From Virgifigura deserti (GTDB taxonomy: Bacteria > Pseudomonadota > Alphaproteobacteria > Dongiales > Dongiaceae): 64,000 nt of DNA. Numbering within the stretch: position 1 is the first letter of the stretch; every line of letters begins with the position of its first letter. This document shows positions 35,067-42,811 of this stretch, piece after piece. The translations under genes and the position numbers were made by a program. The notes under the pieces were generated by a model. That model made no database searches. It was not told the DNA's origin and worked only from the letters and a program-made list of their open reading frames with translations. The stretch covers positions 186,001 through 250,000 of the forward strand of contig QOZR01000007.1 in the NCBI GenBank assembly GCA_003576685.1, given 5' to 3'.

Positions 35067-36581
35067 ATGAATCTCGAGCAGGCGAAGTCCCTCGACAAGA
35101 AGGGCTGGCACCGCTACGCGGGCGAGCTGAAGCCGGAAACCCGGATGTTCATCGACGGCGAGTTCGTCGACGCCAAGAAGGGCCGGACCTTTAAGTCGAT
35201 CAACCCGGCGACCGGCGAGGTGATCGCCGAGGTCGCCCGCGGCAACGGCGACGATGTCGACCGCGCGGTCAAGTCGGCGCGCAAGGCGTTCAAGAGCGGC
35301 GTCTGGTCGCGCATGGCGCCGCGCGACCGGATGGACATCCTTTACCGGTATGCCGAGCTGATCCGCGAGCATGCGGTCGAGTTCGCGCTGCTCGACACGC
35401 TGAACATGGGCAAGCCGATCTCGGACATGATCAACAGCGATATCCCGGGATCGGCGCTGACCTTCCAGTACTTCGCCGAGACCATCGACAAGATCGACGG
35501 CCAAGTGACGAACACCGCCGCGACCGAGTTCCACTACATCCTGCGCGAGCCGCTCGGCGTCGTCGGCTGCGTCGTGCCGTGGAACTATCCGTTGATGATG
35601 GCCGCCTGGAAGGTGGCGCCGGCGCTCGCGGCGGGCAACTGCGTCGTTCTGAAGCCGGCCGAGCAGTCACCCTTGAGCGCCAATGTAATGGCCCGGCTGT
35701 TCATCGAGGCGGGCGGCCCCGCCGGCGTCTTCAACGTCGTGCAGGGCTTGGGCGAGGAGGTCGGTAAGGCCTTGGCGCTGCATATGGACGTCGACAAGAT
35801 CGCCTTCACCGGCTCGACCGAGGTCGGCAAGCTGATGATGGTCTATGCCGGCCAGTCGAACATGAAGCGGGTGACCACGGAATGTGGCGGCAAGACTCCG
35901 CAGATCGTGCTTGGCGATGTCGAGAACCTGGATACCGCCGTAGAATATGCAATCAACGGCATCTACGGAAACCAGGGCGAGGTCTGCAACGCCGGCTCGC
36001 GCCTGCTGGTCGACGTCAAGCTGCATGACGCGTTCGTCGAGCGGTTCAAGGAGAAGAGCAAGACCGCCTTCGTCCCCGGCGATCCGCTGGACCCGAAGAC
36101 CAGCATGGGACCGCTGGTCACGAAGGAGCAGCAGAAGCGCGTGCTAGGCTATATCAGCGCCGGCAAGGAGGAAGGTGCGACGCTGGCTTTCGGCGGCGCC
36201 GTGCCGGAGGGCCTGGAAGCAGGCTGCTACGTCGCGCCGACGCTGTTCACCGGCGTGAACAACAAGATGAAGATCGCCCGCGAGGAAATCTTCGGCCCCG
36301 TGGCCGCGGTGCTCCCCTTCAAGGATCTGGCGCAGGCGGTCGAGATCGCCAACGACACGAGCTATGGCTTGGCGGCCAGCATCTGGACCAGCAACGTCAA
36401 CATCGCCCACAAGGCCGCACGCGACATCGAGGCTGGGATCGTCTGGGTCAATTGCTTCGACCATGGCGACATGACGCAGCCCTGGGGCGGCTACAAGCAG
36501 TCGGGCCAGGGCCGCGACAAATGCTTCGAAACGATGCTGCACCACACCCAGACCAAGTCGGTCTGGATGCATATCGGGTAA
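35067..36581 (+). CDS. aldehyde dehydrogenase (aminoaldehyde/betaine aldehyde type)
   Basis: 504 residues with GGAGGAGG upstream of ATG 35067. Catalytic Glu272 lies in TTECGGKTPQIVLGD and catalytic Cys307 in GEVCNAGSRLLV; the oxyanion asparagine is in VPWNYPLMMAAW. The GKTPQIV and FDHGDMTQPWGGYKQSG blocks are like those in PuuC/BetB-type enzymes that oxidise gamma-glutamylaminobutyraldehyde or aminoaldehydes. Next to two amino-acid-type permeases, oxidation of an amine-derived aldehyde is plausible. The gene ends 26 bases before a strong bidirectional terminator. Confidence 0.92.
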   Translation: MNLEQAKSLDKKGWHRYAGELKPETRMFIDGEFVDAKKGRTFKSINPATGEVIAEVARGNGDDVDRAVKSARKAFKSGVWSRMAPRDRMDILYRYAELIREHAVEFALLDTLNMGKPISDMINSDIPGSALTFQYFAETIDKIDGQVTNTAATEFHYILREPLGVVGCVVPWNYPLMMAAWKVAPALAAGNCVVLKPAEQSPLSANVMARLFIEAGGPAGVFNVVQGLGEEVGKALALHMDVDKIAFTGSTEVGKLMMVYAGQSNMKRVTTECGGKTPQIVLGDVENLDTAVEYAINGIYGNQGEVCNAGSRLLVDVKLHDAFVERFKEKSKTAFVPGDPLDPKTSMGPLVTKEQQKRVLGYISAGKEEGATLAFGGAVPEGLEAGCYVAPTLFTGVNNKMKIAREEIFGPVAAVLPFKDLAQAVEIANDTSYGLAASIWTSNVNIAHKAARDIEAGIVWVNCFDHGDMTQPWGGYKQSGQGRDKCFETMLHHTQTKSVWMHIG

Positions 36582-36607
36582 TCCCGGCGGCAGCCGACGC
36601 AAAAAGC

Positions 36608-36637
36608 AACGGCGGGGCCTGGAGAGGCCCCGCCGTT
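36608..36637. terminator. bidirectional intrinsic terminator
   Basis: AACGGCGGGGCCT (36608-36620) pairs perfectly with AGGCCCCGCCGTT (36625-36637) around a GGAG loop. It is followed by TTTCTCTT on the plus strand and by CTTTTT on the minus strand. It sits between the convergent aldehyde dehydrogenase and APC permease genes and can end both transcripts. Confidence 0.92.
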
Positions 36638-36659
36638 TCTCTTGGTCTCGTCCTTCGCC

Positions 36660-38282
36660 TTACAGGTAGAAGAACCAGTTGGCGACGAAGACGACGGTCG
36701 CGCCGGCAACGAGCGTGACGTAAGGCAGAATGCCCGCCTTCCTGCCGTCGCCGAGCACCCGCTTGCCGTCGACCCGCAGATCATCGAGCATTTCCGGCGG
36801 GAACTCGCCCTTGTCCTGAACATAATGGCGGAACAGGAAGACCGGGATGATCAGGGCGATAGCGATGATGCCGGACATCAGCGTGCCCGGACCCCAGACG
36901 TTCGCCCCCGCGCCCAACAGCGCCGCATTGACGAAGGAAAGGACGACACCGATTCCCATCAGCCAGTTCGGCGCCTTCCACGGCCGCTTGACGTCGCCAT
37001 TGTCGATGCGGTGGATCCAGCCTGCGTTCAGGTTCAGGAAGTTGAACACGAGATAGCAGCAGTTGGAGACCGCCAGCACGAACAGATAGTCCGACATCAT
37101 CAGCAGGATCAGGTTGAAGCTGAGGTCGGTCCACATCGCCCGGGTCGGGGCGCCGTGCTGGTTTGAGTGGGAGAGATAGCGCGGCAACCAGCCGTCGACC
37201 GATCCCTGATAGAGCGTTCGGGACGACCCGGCCATCGACGTCATGATCGCCAGCAGCAGCGCCAGGATCAGCATGATCACCAGCAGGTTCTGAATGAACG
37301 GGCCGCCGCCGACCATGCTCGCCATCGCCGCAGCGACGCCGGAGCCGTCGACGATACCCGGCTCGAGCATGCCGTCGACGCCGAGCGCACCCTGGAACGA
37401 GAACGGCACCACGGTATAGACGACGACGCAGAGAAGTCCGGCATAAAGGATCGCCTTGTAGGTGTCCGTCGCCGGGTTCTTGAACTCGCTGGTGTAGCAG
37501 ATCGCGGTCTCGAACGCATAGGCCGACCAAGCGGCGATGAACAGGCCGCCGAGGAACAGCGTCCACCCGGCCCGATCCCATTCGCCGGGGATCACGTTGC
37601 CCGCACCGTCGAAGGCGATCGGCACGAAGGGCGTGAAATGCTCCGAGACGACCTCACCGGTGAGGATCGGCACGATGCCGACGATCAGCAGCGGAATGAT
37701 GACCGCGAGCCCGATGATCGTCTGGATCTTCGCCGTTCGCAGAATGCCGTGATGCTGCGCCGCGAACACGGCGAGCAGCAGGACGGTGCCGAGAACGAAG
37801 GTCGAATTGATCCGGATCGTCAGGCCCTCCTTCAGGAAGCCGAGATCGGCGAGCGTGATCTGCCAAGTGTTGATCGCCGCATCCGGAGCGAAGAGCGCCG
37901 TCAGGATGTAGCCGGCGCCGAGTCCGGCGCCAATCGCCAGAACGGGTGTCCAGGCGAGCCAGTTGCACCATACCGACAGGGGCGCGATAATCCGGCTGTA
38001 GCGTACCCAGGCGGCCGCGCCATAGACGGAGGCGCCGCCCGATTTGCTAGGAAACAGCCCGGCGATCTCCGCATAGGTAAAGGCCTGGATAAAGCCGAAG
38101 CTGACGGAAATGACCCAGATCATCCACGATGGCGAGCCAATCGTGGCGGCAATGCCGCCGATCGAAAAGAGCACCAAGGCCGGCACGCCGCTCGCAACCC
38201 AGAAGGCGTGCTTCCATCCAATCGTCCGGTGAAGCCCGGCGGACGCGGATGGTCCGGCCGCACTGTCGATTGTCGTTGTCAT
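36660..38282 (-). CDS. APC superfamily amino acid/amine permease
   Basis: 540 residues from ATG 38282 with GGGGAGAA about seven bases upstream; a frame extension to 38456 is not protein-like. About 12-14 hydrophobic segments start with HAFWVASGVPALVLFSIGGI. APC hallmarks include the first unwound helix region near SIGGIAATIGSPSWM and the FAWSAYAFETAICYTSEFKN-like block (helix 6 region WSAYAFETAICYTSEF). Substrate is likely an amino acid or amine. It converges with the aldehyde dehydrogenase gene, which could process the imported compound's aldehyde (inference). A hairpin with a U-tract lies immediately upstream. Confidence 0.9.
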   Translation of the reverse strand: MTTTIDSAAGPSASAGLHRTIGWKHAFWVASGVPALVLFSIGGIAATIGSPSWMIWVISVSFGFIQAFTYAEIAGLFPSKSGGASVYGAAAWVRYSRIIAPLSVWCNWLAWTPVLAIGAGLGAGYILTALFAPDAAINTWQITLADLGFLKEGLTIRINSTFVLGTVLLLAVFAAQHHGILRTAKIQTIIGLAVIIPLLIVGIVPILTGEVVSEHFTPFVPIAFDGAGNVIPGEWDRAGWTLFLGGLFIAAWSAYAFETAICYTSEFKNPATDTYKAILYAGLLCVVVYTVVPFSFQGALGVDGMLEPGIVDGSGVAAAMASMVGGGPFIQNLLVIMLILALLLAIMTSMAGSSRTLYQGSVDGWLPRYLSHSNQHGAPTRAMWTDLSFNLILLMMSDYLFVLAVSNCCYLVFNFLNLNAGWIHRIDNGDVKRPWKAPNWLMGIGVVLSFVNAALLGAGANVWGPGTLMSGIIAIALIIPVFLFRHYVQDKGEFPPEMLDDLRVDGKRVLGDGRKAGILPYVTLVAGATVVFVANWFFYL

Positions 38283-38316
38283 AGGTTCTCCCCGAAACTT
38301 ATCGTTGAAAGAAAAA

Positions 38317-38350
38317 GAGCCGCCCAATCCGGTGAGGGACGGGGCGGCTC
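38317..38350 (-). terminator. intrinsic terminator or leader attenuator upstream of the APC permease
   Basis: On the minus strand GAGCCGCCC (38350-38342) and GGGCGGCTC (38325-38317) form a perfect 9-bp stem with a 16-base loop, followed by TTTTTCTTTC. It ends transcripts arriving from the 38514-42449 cluster. Because it lies only 34 bases before the permease start, it could also act as an attenuator for that gene. Confidence 0.8.
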
Positions 38351-38513
38351 CAGTTAATAGTGCTATTGGCAAAGAAATTGTGAGCGAACAGGGAACCGGG
38401 AAACAAGCTTCCGGAAGGCTGAGGCAACCACCGTTCAGACCTCGGCCCTCCCCCATCGGGAGGAGGCATAAGGAGGCCTAACTCGTGGCTGTCGACCGGC
38501 CAGGGAAGTCGGG

Positions 38514-38855
38514 TCATTCCGTTGTCCTGTCCTGCCGGTGGAAGATCTCCCACCGGTATCGCGCCCAGCGATAGGCGTCGAGAACCGAAATCGCGTAAAT
38601 GAAAAAGCCGCCGGCGAACCGCCCGACGAGGGAATGCTCCGGCGTCGTCAAATGGTAGCTGACCCAGCCGAGGCTGAGCATCGAAAAAGCCATCGTGAGG
38701 CCGCGCGTCGCCGTACCGTTGACGACCTGTCCCATGCCCGGCAGCGCAATCGCCACCGCGAGCACGAGATAGGGATGAAACGGCGGCTTGAGCGGCCGCT
38801 GGTCAGACGGCGAGCGCCGGTTCGTGCCGTCGGTCATCAGCGTCGTGTCGTTCAT
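38514..38855 (-). CDS. small uncharacterised membrane protein
   Basis: 113 residues from ATG 38855 with AAGGA about ten bases upstream. After a polar N-terminus (about 30 residues) come hydrophobic segments (PYLVLAVAIALPGMGQVVNG, LTMAFSMLSLGWVSY, FAGGFFIYAISVLDAYRWAR). The P.HP(Y)L..A...PGMGQ..NG pattern resembles TM2-like small membrane proteins, but I cannot assign a family firmly. The start lies inside the upstream gene (53-base overlap), implying coupled translation. It is the last gene of the minus-strand permease cluster. Confidence 0.75.
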   Translation of the reverse strand: MNDTTLMTDGTNRRSPSDQRPLKPPFHPYLVLAVAIALPGMGQVVNGTATRGLTMAFSMLSLGWVSYHLTTPEHSLVGRFAGGFFIYAISVLDAYRWARYRWEIFHRQDRTTE

Positions 38856-39531
38856 TCTGCCGAGATCCTTCTGTCCGCCCATCGGCCAAGGTCTGGTGCA
38901 CGGCAATCGCCTGATCGAGCAGCCGCTGTACGAGCGCGGCGGGCACAGCGACATCTTTGAACTCCGCCTGACGCAGCACGAGATAATGCGCGCGGGTTGC
39001 CTGATTTGCCTGATAGACGATTCGCACGCCGCGTGGCGTGACCAGCAGCTCCTTGGTCTTCGGGTCGTCGAATATGGCGATATGGGGGGTCAGCAGGTGC
39101 ATCGGCGGCATCTGCTCGGGCGCGTTGGTTCGAAGCGAGGCGTGCGGCGGCCATCCTGGCGGAATCTCGATTGCCGTATCCAGGCCGGCGGAGGGCGAAA
39201 AGAACTCGGTGTTCAGCGGTCGCGCCAGGAGATCGACGATCCCCTTGTAAGGGACCTCGCCATGCACCGTGACCAGCAGCCAGAGCGACGGAAGCTTGCG
39301 GACGGCGACATGATCGACGATCGGCTCGAGCCGCACCCGATAGCCGCGGTAATGTCCCGCCAGCACCGGAAAGTCGATATCATCCTGCGTCACCCGATAG
39401 CTGTCGAAGAGCGGCAGGCAGGCGTCGAAGAAACGCGTCCGCGTTTGCTTGATGGTCGCACGATGCCGACGGTGCATCAACCAAAGCACCGTTATGAAGG
39501 TAAGCGCAAGCGCCAGGATCTCGTACCGCAT
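38803..39531 (-). CDS. uncharacterised membrane-anchored protein
   Basis: 242 residues. One N-terminal membrane segment (ILALALTFITVLWLMHR) is followed by a soluble domain of about 200 residues with no motif I recognise (FFDACLPLFDSYRVTQDDID, PPGWPPHASLRTNAPEQMPP). The last ~25 residues are highly polar (GRTEGSRQNERHDADDRRHE) and lie in the region overlapping the next gene, so the tail may be constrained by that overlap. Its position between a UspA gene and another small membrane protein suggests a role with the transporter cluster. Function unknown. Confidence 0.75.
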   Translation of the reverse strand: MRYEILALALTFITVLWLMHRRHRATIKQTRTRFFDACLPLFDSYRVTQDDIDFPVLAGHYRGYRVRLEPIVDHVAVRKLPSLWLLVTVHGEVPYKGIVDLLARPLNTEFFSPSAGLDTAIEIPPGWPPHASLRTNAPEQMPPMHLLTPHIAIFDDPKTKELLVTPRGVRIVYQANQATRAHYLVLRQAEFKDVAVPAALVQRLLDQAIAVHQTLADGRTEGSRQNERHDADDRRHEPALAV

Positions 39532-39596
39532 CGCACGACCTCGGTCAGGAATCGACCGCTATGGGCAAGGGCCGACCACTCGTGAACAATTCCGCC

Positions 39597-40022
39597 TCAT
39601 CGGACGATGGTGACCGGGCAATGGGCCTTGCTGACGACCGCGCCCGCCACCGACCCGAGCAGCAGCCGGGCCGCTCCGGTCCGGCCGCTCGACCCTGCGA
39701 TGATCTGGTCGAAGCGATTCGTCTCCGCATAGGCGACGATCGCCTCTGCGATGTCGCGTCCGACCGCCGTGACGCATCGAACATCGTCGAGACCGGCCTG
39801 CTTGGCCATAGCGGCGGCGGCGCTCAGTTCCTGATGAATCATCGCGTCGCCCGCCGCCAGGATCTCCTCGTCCCAGAAATAGGTCTTCGAGGCCCGTTCC
39901 GCGGAGACCGTGGTCACCGTCAGAAACGTCAGATGAGCATTCAGCTTCTTGGCGATATCGACCGCGTAGGCCACGGCCTTCTCGGAGGGGCGCGATCCGT
40001 CGGTTGCGCAGAGCAGTTTCAT
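39597..40022 (-). CDS. universal stress protein (UspA family)
   Basis: 141 residues from ATG 40022 with GAGGGAGA eight bases upstream; an in-frame start 21 codons earlier was dropped. The fold markers are KLLCATDGSRPSEKAVAYAV and the ATP-binding [20 protein letters not shown] ending HCPVTIVR. The G-x2-G-x9-G(S/T) motif is present, so it is an ATP-binding Usp. It lies 38 bases downstream of an APC permease gene; Usp proteins are known to bind or modulate some transporters, which would fit here as inference. Confidence 0.92.
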   Translation of the reverse strand: MKLLCATDGSRPSEKAVAYAVDIAKKLNAHLTFLTVTTVSAERASKTYFWDEEILAAGDAMIHQELSAAAAMAKQAGLDDVRCVTAVGRDIAEAIVAYAETNRFDQIIAGSSGRTGAARLLLGSVAGAVVSKAHCPVTIVR

Positions 40023-40060
40023 GGCAATCTCCCTCACGCGCCCCTCTGTCAAGGCTTCCG

Positions 40061-41455
40061 TCAGTAGCCGAGCGGTCTTGGCCACGGCATCGTGAACTGG
40101 TCGCCCCGCCGGACATATTTATAGCGGTGGAAGGCGAACCAGAGCGACACGACGATGTAGAACCCAATCATCGCCAGAAGCTGCACGCCATAGCCGAGGA
40201 ACACGGCGAAATAGGTCGCCGTGCACAGGCTCAGCAGCACGATGGCCGGGAGCGGATGCCAGGGATGCACATAGCCGCGGCGAATGGAGCCCAACGGCCA
40301 TTTCTTGCGGAACTTGTGCATGTTGATCGGCATGAAGGTGTAGCCGAGCAGCCCCGACAGGATCGAGAAAGTGATCACCTGGTCGAGCAGCCCGGTGAAG
40401 GCGAACGACACGGCGATCGGGATCAGAAACAGGATCGCGCGGAACGGCGTACGATAGCGCGGATGCACCGCTCCGAACCAAACCGGCATGTAGCGATCGC
40501 GCCCCATCGAGAACCAAGCACGCGACGCGTCATTGATGCAACCATTGGCCGATGCGACCGCCGAGAAGATCGTGCCGACGAACAGGAAGACGTGCAAAAC
40601 CGTGCTGCCGGTCAGCGTCGAGGCGGTGTAGAGCGGCGCCAGATCCTGACCCAGATACTCCCAGGGAATAAGACCAGTCGTGATGTACCAGGTGAGGGAC
40701 GCCGCGATCAGCAGGGTGATGATGCCGCTCATCGTGCCGAGCGGCAGCGCCCGACCCGCCGAGCGGACTTCCTCCGCCGCTTGGCAGGTGCCTTCGATGC
40801 CGAGATAGTACCAGATGCCGAACTGGAATGCGGCGAGCACGCCGATCCAGCCATAGGGAAGGTCTGTTAGCAGACCCTGATGCTGAAGCACCGCACCCGG
40901 ATTCCACGGCTGCACTCCGATAAACAGAATCACGATCGAGGTGAACGCGGCAGCCGTGATGACGAAGTTCACGCTCAAGGTCATGAACACGCCGCGGTAG
41001 TTCAACAAAGCGAGCAGTGCGATGGTCAGAACGACGAAGGGACGCGGATCGAGACCGGGATGCCCGAACTGCGCCGCCGCGATCGCGATCAGGTCGCCCG
41101 TGACCAGCGCGTCGGCCGCCTCGAGCATGGTGTAGGCCATCACCAGATACAGGCCGACATTGAAGGCCATCAGTGGGCCGATCGTATGCTTTGCCTGTGC
41201 ATATTGGCCGCCTGCGGCCGCCACCGTCGAGGTGACTTCCGAATCGATCATGGCGACGCAGGTGTAAAGCAGGCCGATCACCCAGCAGGCGATCAGGGAG
41301 CCGAAGGCGCCGCCCTTGCCGACCGAGAAATTCCAACCCATGAATTCGCCGACGAGGACGATGCCGACGCCGAGCGCCCAGACATGGGCGGGCCCGAGAA
41401 CTTTCAGCAGATTGATGCGCTGTGGTTGCGCTTGGCCGAGAGCCTGGTCCGTCAT
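40061..41455 (-). CDS. APC family permease, ethanolamine/amino-acid type
   Basis: 464 residues with twelve hydrophobic segments. The first helix pair HVWALGVGIVLVGEFMGWNF has the glycine-rich break used for substrate binding; GIWYYLGIEGTCQAAEEVRS marks helix 6 and resembles the ethanolamine permease group (Eat). CINDASRAWFSMGRDRYMP is the conserved cytoplasmic loop. It follows three small membrane-protein genes on the same strand, the nearest four bases upstream, which is an unusual arrangement for an APC transporter. Substrate is inferred only by family resemblance. Confidence 0.9.
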   Translation of the reverse strand: MTDQALGQAQPQRINLLKVLGPAHVWALGVGIVLVGEFMGWNFSVGKGGAFGSLIACWVIGLLYTCVAMIDSEVTSTVAAAGGQYAQAKHTIGPLMAFNVGLYLVMAYTMLEAADALVTGDLIAIAAAQFGHPGLDPRPFVVLTIALLALLNYRGVFMTLSVNFVITAAAFTSIVILFIGVQPWNPGAVLQHQGLLTDLPYGWIGVLAAFQFGIWYYLGIEGTCQAAEEVRSAGRALPLGTMSGIITLLIAASLTWYITTGLIPWEYLGQDLAPLYTASTLTGSTVLHVFLFVGTIFSAVASANGCINDASRAWFSMGRDRYMPVWFGAVHPRYRTPFRAILFLIPIAVSFAFTGLLDQVITFSILSGLLGYTFMPINMHKFRKKWPLGSIRRGYVHPWHPLPAIVLLSLCTATYFAVFLGYGVQLLAMIGFYIVVSLWFAFHRYKYVRRGDQFTMPWPRPLGY

Positions 41456-41459
41456 GGGC

Positions 41460-41648
41460 CTAGCCCTCCCGACCGGGCCGGCCTGCGGCCGCCGGGTCCT
41501 CGAGCAGTTCGTCGATACCTTCCTGTGAGCTCATCAACAGACTCTCGTCGAAGTCGCGATTGACCTTGATCGCGTCGGCCACCATCCAGAGCAGGATCAG
41601 CCCCGATGCGATCCAGGCCGCGTAGCTGGCAATATCCCAGATATCCAT
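41460..41648 (-). CDS. small single-pass membrane protein, permease partner candidate
   Basis: 62 residues. One membrane segment (SYAAWIASGLILLWMVADAI) is followed by an acidic cytoplasmic tail (SSQEGIDELLEDPAAAGRPG). It ends four bases before the APC permease start, so translation is probably coupled. No family recognised. The size and position recall small subunits of secondary transporters such as the DUF4212 partner of SSS symporters, but the sequence is different. A role in assembly or regulation of the permease is inference. Confidence 0.75.
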   Translation of the reverse strand: MDIWDIASYAAWIASGLILLWMVADAIKVNRDFDESLLMSSQEGIDELLEDPAAAGRPGREG

Positions 41649-41691
41649 ACCTAAAATCCCCTTTGGAACCCTTTCGATCGACGGCGGAGAG

Positions 41692-42120
41692 CTATCGTCG
41701 CGCGTCGAATTTCTCGGCGATCACCTCTCGGTATTCCTTCTCGGACATCGTCACCAGGAAGATGAAATAGCCGATGATGGCGATCGCCGTGATCAGCAGG
41801 GACAGTGGCGCGATACTGTAGTCGAAGCGCGTGGTAATAATCTCCGCCGCCGCTTCAACGTCGTAACCGAGCTTTTCCCATTGCGCCTGCATGGTCGGGT
41901 TCTGGCCGAGCGACTCCCAGGTGAGGCCCTGCCAGGTTACGGTGCCATCCTCGGCCTCGATCTGCGTGACCCCGTCGGGAAGCACCGTTTCGGTCGCACC
42001 GCCGGTGAGCCCCAACAGGATCGGCAACAACAGCGCCGCATAGACCAGCGCCATCAGGAAGAACGAATCGATGAACTGCCCCAAGCCGCTCTGCTTGGGG
42101 GGATCGTATTTCTGAGCCAT
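41692..42120 (-). CDS. two-pass membrane protein with periplasmic loop, permease partner candidate
   Basis: 142 residues from ATG 42120 with GAGG seven bases upstream. A first membrane helix (FFLMALVYAALLLPILLGL) and a last one (LSLLITAIAIIGYFIFLVTM) flank a loop of about 70 mostly acidic residues (VTQIEAEDGTVTWQGLTWES). Such a loop between two helices would face the periplasm. The C-terminus is basic and short. No family recognised. It lies second in the small-protein series upstream of the permease. Confidence 0.78.
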   Translation of the reverse strand: MAQKYDPPKQSGLGQFIDSFFLMALVYAALLLPILLGLTGGATETVLPDGVTQIEAEDGTVTWQGLTWESLGQNPTMQAQWEKLGYDVEAAAEIITTRFDYSIAPLSLLITAIAIIGYFIFLVTMSEKEYREVIAEKFDARR

Positions 42121-42128
42121 GAGTCGCC

Positions 42129-42449
42129 TCACTCTGCGGGTTGTCGGACACCGCCTTGAACCGACGCCGCGGCACGGCGCTCGTCGAGGTGGCGAATGTC
42201 GAGACCGTAGATGAACTCTTTATCGTGCGCGTAGTGGCGTACCATGGCGAAGATCGCAGCGGTATTGAACACCAGCAGAACGATCGCGCTCACCACCATC
42301 ACGGTCCGAACACCGTCGCTAGGGGCAAGGGGATAGATCGAAAAGAACACGAACCCAACAACGAGCCAAAGCACGAGCACGAACCCCCAGGCAAAGAGGC
42401 GATCGCGCAAAAACATGGCATCGATGCGGGAAGCGAGATTGGCTGTCAT
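42129..42449 (-). CDS. small two-pass membrane protein, first of the permease cluster
   Basis: 106 residues from ATG 42449 with GGAAGG upstream. Two membrane helices (FAWGFVLVLWLVVGFVFFSI and VMVVSAIVLLVFNTAAIFAM) with a short periplasmic turn (YPLAPSDG) are followed by a polar tail (FIYGLDIRHLDERRAAA). It is separated from the next gene by eight bases and is the first gene of the cluster; the regulated promoter region shared with the hybrid kinase lies upstream. Function unknown. Confidence 0.78.
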   Translation of the reverse strand: MTANLASRIDAMFLRDRLFAWGFVLVLWLVVGFVFFSIYPLAPSDGVRTVMVVSAIVLLVFNTAAIFAMVRHYAHDKEFIYGLDIRHLDERRAAASVQGGVRQPAE

Positions 42450-42578
42450 CAACAGTATCCTTCCCTGTTGCGTTGCGTGACTGCGCAACCAGCGGAGCTT
42501 CTTGTTGACGACCCCATGAGAGGGCCTGGCCCGGCTCCTTGCTGTTCGTTAGGGATGTTTGTTTCCCTGACGTAAACT

Positions 42579-42601
42579 TTAATTCCCGCGATGAGAATTA
42601 A
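42579..42601. promoter_or_regulatory. inverted repeat TTAATTC-N9-GAATTAA
   Basis: A perfect 7-bp inverted repeat spaced by nine bases (42579-42585 and 42595-42601) in the divergent region between the permease cluster (start 42449) and the hybrid kinase (start near 42812). It has the layout of a dimeric regulator site. No regulator can be assigned. Confidence 0.5.
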
Positions 42602-42693
42602 GTCGCTACCCTGAGGCTCCAGTCGAATGTTGTCTATCGCCCATTTGGCGGAGAGGCACATAGCCATTCGATGGTACAAATCGGATCGTATTA

Positions 42694-42731
42694 GGGGGAA
42701 GCATCCTCCTATCGGGGGGTGCATACTCCCC
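42694..42731. promoter_or_regulatory. two helically phased GGGGG-GCAT-CTCC repeats
   Basis: GGGGGAAGCATCCTCC (42694-42709) and GGGGGTGCATACTCCCC (42715-42731) are direct repeats exactly 21 bp apart, two turns of the helix. Each also has inverted symmetry, with G-runs at one end and C-rich sequence at the other. They lie about 80 bp upstream of the hybrid kinase start. Binding sites for the neighbouring LuxR-type response regulator are the natural hypothesis. Confidence 0.55.
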
Positions 42732-42811
42732 AGTCTTGCGCTAGGCTTCGCGACCCAGCGATAGAGTCGAAACGGTGCCTTCCGAACCGATCGACATGCA
42801 GGAGGTCGACC

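Noticed and set aside
36660..38456. Frame extension of the APC permease to 38456.
   Set aside because: The extra 58 residues read through the terminator hairpin; ATG 38282 has a good ribosome binding site.
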